Origin: Eretmocerus hayati
Lineage: Eukaryota > Arthropoda > Insecta > Hymenoptera > Aphelinidae
Length of the DNA stretch: 64,000 bases
Assembly: GCA_029851415.1 (NCBI GenBank)
Contig: CM056742.1
Location: 150,293,121 to 150,357,120 of the forward strand
Direction of reading: 5' to 3'
The position numbers and the translations under genes are program-made. Below the pieces are notes generated by a model. It had not been told where the DNA came from. It saw only the letters and a list, made by a program, of their open reading frames with translations, and searched no databases. Each line of letters begins with the position of its first letter. Position 1 is the stretch's first letter. Shown here piece after piece: positions 25,751 through 34,920 of the stretch.

Positions 25751-26045
25751 AATATTACAAGAATGAATTTATCGGTTATACGAGCCAAATCCATCTATCA
25801 TTGCCAGGTAAGAACTGACAATGATATTCAAGCTGTGTTATAACAGCCCTCTCGAAAATTCGATTAAAGACATCAAATTTTCGGCGCTCCAAGGAACGTT
25901 ATTTTACGTCCACTACATACCACTGTCTTTAATCGAATTTTCGAGAGGGCTGTTATAACACAGCTTGAATATCATTGTCAGTTCTTACCCGGCAATGATA
26001 GATGGATTTGGCTCGTATAACCGATAAATTCATTCTTGTAATATT
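25751..26045. repeat. Near-perfect hairpin, 121-bp arms
   Basis: Arms at 25751-25871 and 25925-26045 (mirror sum 51796) are almost identical inverted copies around a 53-bp loop; they begin AATATTACAAGAATGAATTT. Such a transcript would form a long double-stranded hairpin. No coding content. Confidence 0.8.
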
Positions 26046-26998
26046 GAATTTCCGCACGAGCGATAAATGCAAAAACGATCGATTTCCTACTATATCGATC
26101 AAAACTTTGATATCTTGATTTTTGCAAAAAAAAATTTGTAGCGAGTTTTTGACAGTGTTTTCCTAGTTTGTCCCCACGTGGAAAAGAGGCCCATTTCCAC
26201 GAGATGATATGGGTTTTTCGTAAAATCGGAATATTTTGGCTCCCAGACCTCCAAGTGAGACGTACTTTGGCTTATTTTGTAGCTTTTTCTCCACCTTCAA
26301 AATATATTGAGTTGAATTTATGGATTTTGATGGATCGGCCGACGCTGTATACAGTGTTGTACACATCGTTATTTATAACGTTATTTGTCTCAGCGGGGGG
26401 GGACGAGTTTGAAGAAATACTATGGGGGCAAATTAGGAACACTGCACTTATTTTAGTAATATGCAAATATGTAATATTAGTTAAAAATTCAATTTTGCGA
26501 TTCGGTGAAAGAGATTTTGAAGTTGAGACAAAAACAAAGAAAATGGGCTAAAGTACGTTAAGATTGGTTTCGCCTTTTTTTCGCGCAACTTTTGGTGACT
26601 TATCAACAAGAAGTCAAAAGTACCGAAAACCACTTTTTTCGTTCCAAGAAACGTGTGGGTCATTCAGGATTGGTCCAAAACGTTCATTTTTTGATATTCC
26701 AACGTAACAAATATGATAAAAATGCTTGGCAAGATCTGCATGTGCGTACATCCGATAACTTGAGTGGGGGCAAGTTAGGCACAGTTACCTTATTTTCTAG
26801 CCCGGATCTCGAACGAGCTCTACCGCGGCACTTCGCACCCACAAAGGTCGAAAAAATTAAAATCCACAGAACACGGGCCTGGCATCTTGGCCCCATCTTT
26901 CGATGAAAGGTTTTTTTGGCTAGCCCTGGTCCGGAAAACTAATGATTGCAACAAAAAAAGCACGAGAAAATGCATCGAAAATGACTTATATTAGTTCT

Positions 26999-27335
26999 TA
27001 CAAGGAGAGGTCCAACCTTGCGGGTCCTGGATTCGTCCCAAACTCTGGTTATCATCTTGTTTTGGTGAGAAATGAAGGTATCTCAAAGGATTCAATCCCA
27101 TGGGCTCCCTGTTCCAAGATACAGCATATATGGAGATTAGAATTGTCAGTATATCTGTAAGTACGAATTTCTAACATGAGCCTATATGACCAATGCTGAT
27201 CCCCGTAGCTGTATCTCAGGATAGGAGGCTCTTTTGATGAAATGTTTTGGGTATCTTCGATTCACACCAAAACAAGATGTGTCCCCAAGTTTGGGACGAA
27301 TCCAGGACCCGCAAGGTTGGGCCTCTCCTTGTTAG
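26999..27335. repeat. Foldback repeat with about 90-bp arms
   Basis: TTACAAGGAGAGGTCCAACC (from 26999) pairs with the inverse ending near 27335, including GCGGGTCCTGGATTCGTCCC on both sides. The loop is about 150 bp. Arms differ by several substitutions, so the insertion is not very recent. Confidence 0.65.
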
Positions 27336-28767
27336 TTATATTTCCAATCGTTATAAGAGTTCGCACATAGTGGTACACATTATTCCAAAGTTTCCTCGGA
27401 GGTACTCCTTATGTTTTGGGAGCTTCATTGAGTATGATTTCATTTCAATTTTGTCGAGAATATCTTTCCTGTTGATGATAAAAAAGACCAACTTTTCTCC
27501 GTGGAAAAATGCAAGAATGTGGCCCGCAAAATCCATAGGGATGAGTCCATCCGATGATTTTATAAAAATAGTAGTTGAGGCTATCTGCGTATTTTTCTGC
27601 TATTTCGACCCATCTCTTGGCATAATAGCTCAAAACCGATCTGATTTCATCAAATAAAACGATGATAGTCTCCCGTGTAAATCATTGATAGCTCTGAACC
27701 TGATGATGAAGAGATTTGATCCAGTATATGCAGGAGATGTGTATTTCAAAACGATTGTAAAAAAAATGAGAGTGGCAGATAATTTTTGCTATAATTTTAT
27801 AATTCAACATCGACTCATTTTTCGATTGAGAACTAATGACTATTACTCCTGTATCTCTGGTATTCATAGTCGTTTCTAAACAAGAATCTACGACGAATCA
27901 TTCGATTCATTATTCACCAGTGAAACCCCACGGTTTCAAAGTGATGGCGGAAAAATGGAAGAGAATTACCGACTTCGGGACTGGCTGATACATTATTATC
28001 GTGATTGCCTAGTGATAGAGTTATCCTAAAATATGTCTAGATTATAACTCCTTTGTTGCAATCACTACAATGATTATTTTAGTATTTGCTTTTTAAATTT
28101 TCATCCTGGGTTTTGAGAATGATTCTTTACACGACAGAACTCTCGGCCCAAGCAATCAGTTATTTGCGGGGTTGATCGTCTTCGTGGTTTTGGGTTGATG
28201 TTTTCTACAAAGAAGTTTCGAATGCATAATTTACTGTTTTTTGTAATTGGTCCTTTGTACAACTGCAAATTTCTCAGAACTCATTCCCCTATGTATTATG
28301 TACTAGTCTTATGAAATTGAGATGAGTTTCATTCAACCTGCATACCAATATGAAAATTCCCATTCTTCATGTATTGGCGTATATGTGTATACCTCGCCCT
28401 TCCCGATAGCGGACGCTCTTCAATAGCGGACAGTTCAATAGTGCACCAAGGGTGTCCGCTATCGGGAGACTTTACTGCATGTGCTTGGACAGTGGTTAGA
28501 ACGATTTCATGCACTTTTTACCGATTTGCATCATCCTGGTTTTAAAGGATGTAAGCGAAGTTGGTTACCCATTCACGAACTCGCGAAATATAACTTTTTG
28601 AGCTGATTGTGTTTGCTCGATTGTGGTTGGTTGAAGTTAAACATACCATCGCTCATTTTGAAGGTCTTAAAACAAGCTCCAAAATGAGCTAGAGTATGTA
28701 CGTTGAAAAATATTGAAGTGGGAAAAAGCTATTGGCCAAACGGCTCAAGATAGGGGGTCATGTTGGG

Positions 28768-28980
28768 CAGGATTTTTAACGAAATCTATTTCGAATTTTG
28801 TTGAATTTCGTTGAGTCCTATTTGACGACCCTTTTCGTAACGAAATCCCACTCTAAAAATTGTAATCATCATTTTACGACCATTATGATTTTTTGAGTAG
28901 GGTTTCGTTATGAAATTGGTCATAGGATAGAATTCAACGAAATTCAACGAAATTGAAAATGGATTTCGTTAAATACCCTG
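28768..28980. mobile_element. hAT-like MITE, 213 bp, exact 8-bp target duplication
   Basis: The octamer ATGTTGGG flanks the element on both sides (28760-28767 and 28981-28988). The ends are inverted: CAGGATTTTTAACGAAATC at the left and GATTTCGTTAAATACCCTG at the right, and ATTTCGTTGA words recur in both halves. The 8-bp duplication and CAGG terminus point to hAT. Non-autonomous. Confidence 0.85.
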
Positions 28981-29336
28981 ATGTTGGGTACACTTATGCC
29001 TCATTTCTAATCAGACACAACTTTCCCGCGAGCTTTTCCGCGATTCAAAGGATCTTAAAATTTCGATTTCCATATTTTGAGGAGTATTTTATGGAGAAAA
29101 TCCTTCTTTCTGTAATTTTTCGACCAATTCCGTGGGTTATTGGTGCGACAAAATGCGAGACTATATGGGCGTTATCGCGAGAACTTATCCAGAACGTGTA
29201 GACTTTGCATTTCGACGAGCAAGCTCCGAATCACTCCATTCAAAATTTCCTGCGCGTCTTCTTTTAATACAGTTGGAATAGATTTCCAGATCGGTCGGTC
29301 AACACGTCTTTTTATTTTGAAAGTTTAAGGGTCGAA

Positions 29337-30122
29337 ATGTCAGGTCCGTGTACTGTAATAATTGGAGCTTCGCGCATACTCTTAGTGATATCATGGTAAT
29401 CAATATAGTCGGATTTCCCTAATTTTTCTCGCAAAGTACAATATTGAATCAACTATTTCTTATAGATATTATGGCCAGATTGGTTAGTTCAGCCCCCGAG
29501 CCATGTGCCTCTTTCTTGTAATGGGATTTTCATTAAATATGAGACATTTTTTCAAAACAACAACAGCACGTCCGTAATTCACTCTGAAGGACTCTGTCAC
29601 GAACAAAATTTCGAGGAAATATGGCAAACAATCGGATCTCATTGCGAGGAAGAGCCCCGATACAAAGTTCCCAGTGCTGCATGTACATTTGTAGCCGAAA
29701 ATTAGCCATGTAATTAAGTTATGTCAAATCCACGCATACCATGTTACCCAACTAAGAGTCGATTTATCTGGACGTGAACAATTTTTATTCGCTTTTTTTT
29801 ACTAAAATATGATGGGATTAGATGAAAAATACATGGAGAAGTTTCCATGTCAACTCCTTAATTCTTGCGAGCAATGTTGCGGGCAAAATGTCAGGTCCGT
29901 GTATGTCAAGTCCTTGCACTCGTAACCTGTTCGAGTATATAAAAGACTGGGATACTCGAGCATGAAAAAGACGAAGAAATATTTTTTATCTGCTCCAAAG
30001 CATGAGTTTCCGACTCACATCAATCATCTAAATACGAATTTCACGGTCGTTTGGTCCCGTCGCGTCTGGATTTCTCGCTAGGCGATAAAATGTCAAAGAC
30101 TGGAAAATGTCAGGTCCGTGTA
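29337..30122 (+). repeat. 16-mer ATGTCAGGTCCGTGTA repeated three times
   Basis: Exact copies at 29337-29352, 29888-29903 and 30107-30122, all in the same orientation and each preceded by A-rich bases (GAAA or AAAA). Spacing is irregular (551 and 219 bp) and the sequence between copies is not otherwise similar. Function unknown. Confidence 0.6.
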
Positions 30123-30623
30123 TCACTTTCCCGTTGTCTTATACATGTAAAAATGACATATACCGTTCTAACTCGTTGCAGAATAAAAAAAACGTCTGTG
30201 CATGTTTTATAACATATTATCACTCAATTTGCGAAAAGGAGTGGAGGAAATGTGATAGACGTGCGGGGCATCAATTTTCAACTTCTGAATTTTTAGGTCC
30301 AAAATGTGTAAGTTTTCGCGATAATGCCCATATATACGTGATGGTCGGCTCTTTTCAAAGTATCTGATAATCAAGTTTTAAAAAGGTCGAGGAATACATC
30401 TTATGACCTTCGAAAGTTAGGCATGGAGTTACGAGTGGAGTTAGCATATTTTCGGCTCCTAAATATCGAAATTTTCACGGAAAACCCCATATGCTATTGC
30501 AAATAACAAATACTGACTTTTAAAATTTTGCACTGAGCAATATCAAGTTCATAAGGCCTCGCGATGCGTTAACAGTATCATAATGGAAGATGAAGACAGG
30601 GTTTGACGGGTCACCCGTCAACA

Positions 30624-30706
30624 GCAACAATAGCGCAGTGGTTACAGCGATGGCATGCTAAGTTGATAGAAGCAACGGGCGTGGGTTCGATCCCCGGGTA
30701 AGGCAA
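30624..30706 (+). ncRNA. tRNA-like stretch (A and B boxes), probably SINE-related
   Basis: A box TAGCGCAGTGGTTACAGCG (30631) and B box GGTTCGATCCC (30684) are both good matches to internal pol III promoters, spaced about as in a tRNA with a long middle. The acceptor strands do not pair, so a functional tRNA is unlikely. It lies just inside the right inverted end of the 8.5-kb element. Confidence 0.4.
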
Positions 30707-31628
30707 ATTTTCTATAACATATCAAGGTTTTTTTCAAACAATTTCAGTGCTCAATCACGTCAATTAATCATATCAAGTTGAAAGACGATTGGAAAATGAA
30801 TTTTTTTGATGAAATAAAAAATTAGAGAACCTTTCCGGAACGCTTCGAGAATCCCTCAAGAAACCTTGTCGAACGCTTTTCGAACATCTCGAGAATTCCT
30901 AAAGAACCCTTCCCGAACACTTTGCGAACATTCCAAGAGCTCCTCAAGAACTCTTCTCGGTGGCGCATATAGGAATTCCTCAAGAACTCTTCTCGAACCA
31001 TCTCAAGAATTCTTCTAGAATCTTAAAGAACTCTTTGAGAATGCTAAAAGTATTGTGGTGCTGGCAAACACAATGGATTAAGTTGCGAGGTTCTCCGAGG
31101 ATGTTGAACCAGGTAAAAACGCATTTTTTTCGAGATTTTGATATTATTTTCGCACTAGAAGAGCTCTAGGAGGCTCCAGAAGTAAAAGTAATGACTGAAA
31201 ATTCTCATACCCGTAATTCATCACTGAAGAAATCGGAAAAAATGGAATAAAAAAAAATTTGAATATACGTCAAAAAAGTTATACGCCAATATGTGATTTT
31301 TGAGTATTTTCCCTACCAGCTGTCCAAAAAACAACTCGGGGAGATTTTGCTAGTGATTAATCCATAGGTTTCGAAGTCAACTTTCAAATGCTTCTTGGAA
31401 AATCCAAATTGGTCAAAGCAATCAAAAGTTACGAGCAAAATACGGTAGGATAGTCTTAATTTTTTATTTTTCGGTAAAATCACTCTTGTAGGCCTATCTG
31501 GGACAAAAAAATGGTTGGACCTACAAACTATGGGAAATACCTTATTTTGGTACTCCATATCGAAAAAAATGGTATGGGAATATTAAAAAAATAGTTGCAG
31601 AAACCGTATGAATTTGACATGGACGTAC

Positions 31629-32123
31629 ACTCTATTACGGTTGCGGGTATATAATGGCGACGGATTTGGGAAGGTACACAGTGTCAATTCTTCGATACAA
31701 GGGCTAAGAATATTTACACTGATCGGTGTATGCTATTTTGTCGAAAATCAGTCTTTTGCAATTTCGTGCGTAAAGTTGAACGTTGGTCAATAGTTTCTAC
31801 ATCAAAAGTAGTGTTTAGTGAGTACGGGAATGCATTTCCTGTTTGGTCCAACGCAATTTTTTGATAGAACTCAATTATACCTAAAGATCCCGACGAAGAA
31901 AAACGTGCGCTGTTCGTTTAGTAAAAGAGTATATACTTCCATATTGAGCGCATTAATGGCCCATTTCGGGCACTAGGATAGACATGTCCAGTTCTGACTA
32001 AATTGGCCTTGCAAGCGAAAGGGGATATATTTTTTCATTACGAGACCCCTCAACTCGCTCTTGAACGTGGCAATTTCAAATTAGAGTATTGAAGTTTTTT
32101 TTGTCCGATACAGCAGTATCAGC
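31629..32123. other. No gene recognised
   Basis: About 0.5 kb between the 8.5-kb element and the small coiled-coil ORF. No repeat pair or exon could be supported. Confidence 0.4.
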
Positions 32124-32318
32124 ATGAACAACGCTAACCATCAAGTCGCAGAGTTGCAGCAATTGATTTCAAGTTTGGAGGCAGAATTAAGGAGTGCGCT
32201 AAGAGAGAACCAGGTATTGGTGGGGTTAAATAGGAATTTGTTGGACCGCGTGCTTACACCGGGACAGATGATGCAGCTGGGCGAATTAAGAGGTAATAAA
32301 ATGCGTATTCGTGCGTGA
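32124..32318 (+). CDS. Small hypothetical coiled-coil ORF or exon
   Basis: An open frame of 64 codons: a leucine-rich heptad pattern (VAELQQLISSLEAELRSALR) suggests a coiled coil, followed by LLDRVLTPGQMMQLGELR. A GT follows AGAG at 32291, so it may be an exon ending in LGELR rather than a full gene. Nothing similar was recognised and no partner exon is visible; the sequence downstream is a foldback. It could be the remnant of a transposon ORF1. I would not assign a function. Confidence 0.3.
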   Translation: MNNANHQVAELQQLISSLEAELRSALRENQVLVGLNRNLLDRVLTPGQMMQLGELRGNKMRIRA

Positions 32319-32419
32319 GTGTGCGCGCCCGCGTGTACGATTAGTTCGGTGAGCAGAATTGAACTCAAACCATTTCTGTTCTAATCTGATCGATGCTCTT
32401 TATGGACTCTCTGTGTATA

Positions 32420-33125
32420 ACATTAGTAAGGTGTGCGTTATTTCCCAACTTTGGATTTTTCACGATACCATTGTGGATTTTCGATCTTTGGTATGGAAAA
32501 ATAAGGAAAAACTTTTGGCGCGCCCTGTACGACGTATCCTGCTTTACCGCTCGAACATTATTTTAACATTGGAAAGCCTATGCTGAGAATTCTGCCCTCC
32601 CAACCCTTCGTGTCTCTCAGATTGCTGTGATTCTTCATGGCTCCTTTTAGAGCTGAAAAATCACCAGAATACAACATATTACGTAAAATTTCACGAGGAA
32701 CACGATGAAATTGTCAGTTTTGAATTTCGAAGTGACCCCAGCGTGATATTAGTAACTCTTTGAAAGAATCACTAATATCACGCCGGAGCCACTTAGAAAC
32801 TCAAAACTGATACCTTTATTGTGTTCCAAGTAGAATTTTACGTCGAAATAGTGTATTTTGATATTTTTCATGGTCCAAGAGGGGCTATGAGAAATCAATG
32901 ATTTCAAATCATGCACAGTGTTCCCAGAGGCACGGAGGGTGGGGAGGGCGAACTTTTCAGCATAGGGTTTTCAATGTTAAAATGATGTTCGAGCGGCAAA
33001 GCAGGATACGTCGCACAGGGCGCGGCAAAAGTTTTTTCTCATTTTTTTGTATCAAAAATCGAAAATTCACGGTGGTATCGTGGAAAATCGAAAGTTGGGA
33101 AATAACGCACACCCGTACATATAGG
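32420..33125. repeat. Foldback element with nested inner hairpin
   Basis: Arms at about 32420-32600 and 32945-33125 are inverted copies (for example GTATCCTGCTTTACCGCTC against GAGCGGCAAAGCAGGATAC), which makes similar protein frames appear on opposite strands. Near the centre is a tighter hairpin (about 32725-32812; GCGTGATATTAGT ... ACTAATATCACGC). The arms are diverged, so the element is old. Confidence 0.65.
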
Positions 33126-33606
33126 CTGATTCGCCATATAAGATCGTCCGGTAAAAATGATCGACATATTATATGGAACATATAACATATAGTCCATCAA
33201 TTGCATTAGATTCAAACAGAAACTACTTGTCGGTAATTGGACATCAGAATGAAAAACAGAATGTAAGCTGAGAAAGTTACCGGAAATTTTTTCCATACAT
33301 CACCATCACATTTTTCCAGCAACTTTATTCGTGCGCTTAATTGTGCGCCGATCTCGGTGAAATATTTTTTCCATTCCGTATAGAGAAAAGTTCTCCGCAG
33401 GTGGCAATAATACTGTTGTTTTCCTTCCCCAAATTTTGGAAAAATTTTTTTGGCAATGTACATACCATTTTGAATTTTGACCGCAAGAAGCGCCACCGAC
33501 GCTTTATTTCAAACGCACATAGTATACGTCTATTTAATATTTATTAACACCATGCGTCTATTCATACATGTCCATACCCCTCTAATCTCTGTCCATACCA
33601 CTTTTA

Positions 33607-34445
33607 GTGATCAAGGCAACTCTCAGGCAAAGTTTTCCCAGTCAAAATGCAGAGATCCATCAGTACTTGGCTAATTGGTTTTTATTCAACCCAAGTCGTG
33701 AGGATTACGACGAGATAGCTGTTAGATTACAAAGGATAGGTGTACACATGGAAATACCTAGGTACATTTTTGGCGTCAGGAGGGACGAACACATCACCCC
33801 GTACAGGGAGCGTCTGTGCTGGCTACGATTGGACTCTCGTAGACTATATTTTGCAGCCATTCTCATCTACAAAGCAATTAGAATGAAAGAGCCCGAATAC
33901 TTGGCTGCAATGTTCACCAAGTACCAGCATAGATGCACCAGTCGGAGTGATGAGAGAGATCTCAACATCCCCAGAGTCCGGCTCAAAGCCACTGAATACT
34001 CCTTTCAGTATCGTGGTGCCAGGCTCTGGAACTCTCTACCGCCCCTTCTGCGCAGCTCACCCTCATTATCATCATTCAAACTCGCTTTAAAGTCTCATTT
34101 CTTCATGCTTGACTCCCGGGGCTCCCCGATCATCCCAGATGTATTGGAATGAGCATTCTCAGCAAGATAGAAAAAGGTATATATTTCATTAGTGCAACCC
34201 TGTCTTTTTTTTTATATTTATTAAGTGACGTGTCATATCTGTGATAAACTAAGACTGCTAGAAGCGCTGACCAAATATCTATACTTATTATATTGTAGCC
34301 AGAATTTTTCTTATTTCTTTGCAAATGGTATTTTTAATGTGTGCATCTAGTAGTGAAATACTCTGACAATATGTTTACATATGTGATGATTATCTGGTTT
34401 TTGCCTATTGGCAGAATAATAAACGTATCTATCTATCTATCTACC
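33607..34445 (+). mobile_element. 5'-truncated LINE, ORF2 C-terminal end
   Basis: A 181-codon frame (33607-34152) ends with the pattern usual at the C-terminus of LINE reverse transcriptases: IFGVRRDEHITPYRERL, LDSRRLYFAAILIYKAI, then YRGARLWNSLPPLLRSS and SLSSFKLALKSHF. The catalytic reverse transcriptase domain is missing, so this is a typical 5'-truncated copy. The 3' UTR runs to a TATC microsatellite tail (34427-34444) after AATAATAAACG. Such tails occur in CR1-like and Jockey-like groups; the clade is not certain. Confidence 0.75.
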
Positions 34446-34920
34446 TGATATTAAAGTACGTATGCTATATAGATCTTGGGAATATGGTCATTCCATTTTC
34501 GATTCATGATCGGACATTGTCAGAAAGCACATGGTTCAAAAAGTCGGGGAGCGCCGCGGGTTCGGCGCATGAATTGAGCTTTGAAAGAAATTTTGAAACT
34601 AGCGAAACGCTCTTATGAACCGAGCGAAGAGTATAGTGTGGAATTTGGCATTTCAGGAAAATATCATAAGACCGTGCTAAAAACTCATCAAGATCCAATG
34701 TCCGATCATAAGGTATGGAATGACCCAAATACAATATGTGCATGATCCCTCTCTTATAAATGATTCGTTTTACCATTTCAGAGATGGTTCGAAGCAAGTC
34801 GAACCTTGTTTCATGCAAACCAGCATCTTTAGATTCTTCCATTTTTCAAAAATACTATTGGTGTGTTTTGTGTGTGGAGTAGTTACTGGACACAAACGTA
34901 AAATTACACCTATATATCAG
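34446..34920. other. Region upstream of the Rpn1 copy; no gene assigned
   Basis: A minus-strand frame of 112 codons (34842-34504) is open but matches nothing I recognise. The N-terminal exon expected for Rpn1 (about 60-100 residues before SSMTSVPQPLKF) is not found here, so the copy is 5'-incomplete. Confidence 0.4.

Larger units (their letters stand above)
23093..31628. mobile_element. 8.5-kb element with 0.8-0.9-kb inverted ends
   Basis: Ends start GTACGTCCATGTCAGATTCA at 23093 and close with the inverse (GAATTTGACATGGACGTAC) at 31628. The inverted ends extend to about 24020 and 30830; their inner parts are rich in repeated GAGTTCT/AGAACTC words. The 6.8-kb interior has no long ORF, so no transposase can be named. 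It contains later insertions: a TA-flanked MITE (24803-25650), foldbacks (25751-26045, 26999-27335), a hAT MITE (28768-28980), a triplicated 16-mer and a tRNA-like stretch. I could not find a clear target-site duplication. It could also be two separate copies of one element in opposite orientation. Confidence 0.6.
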
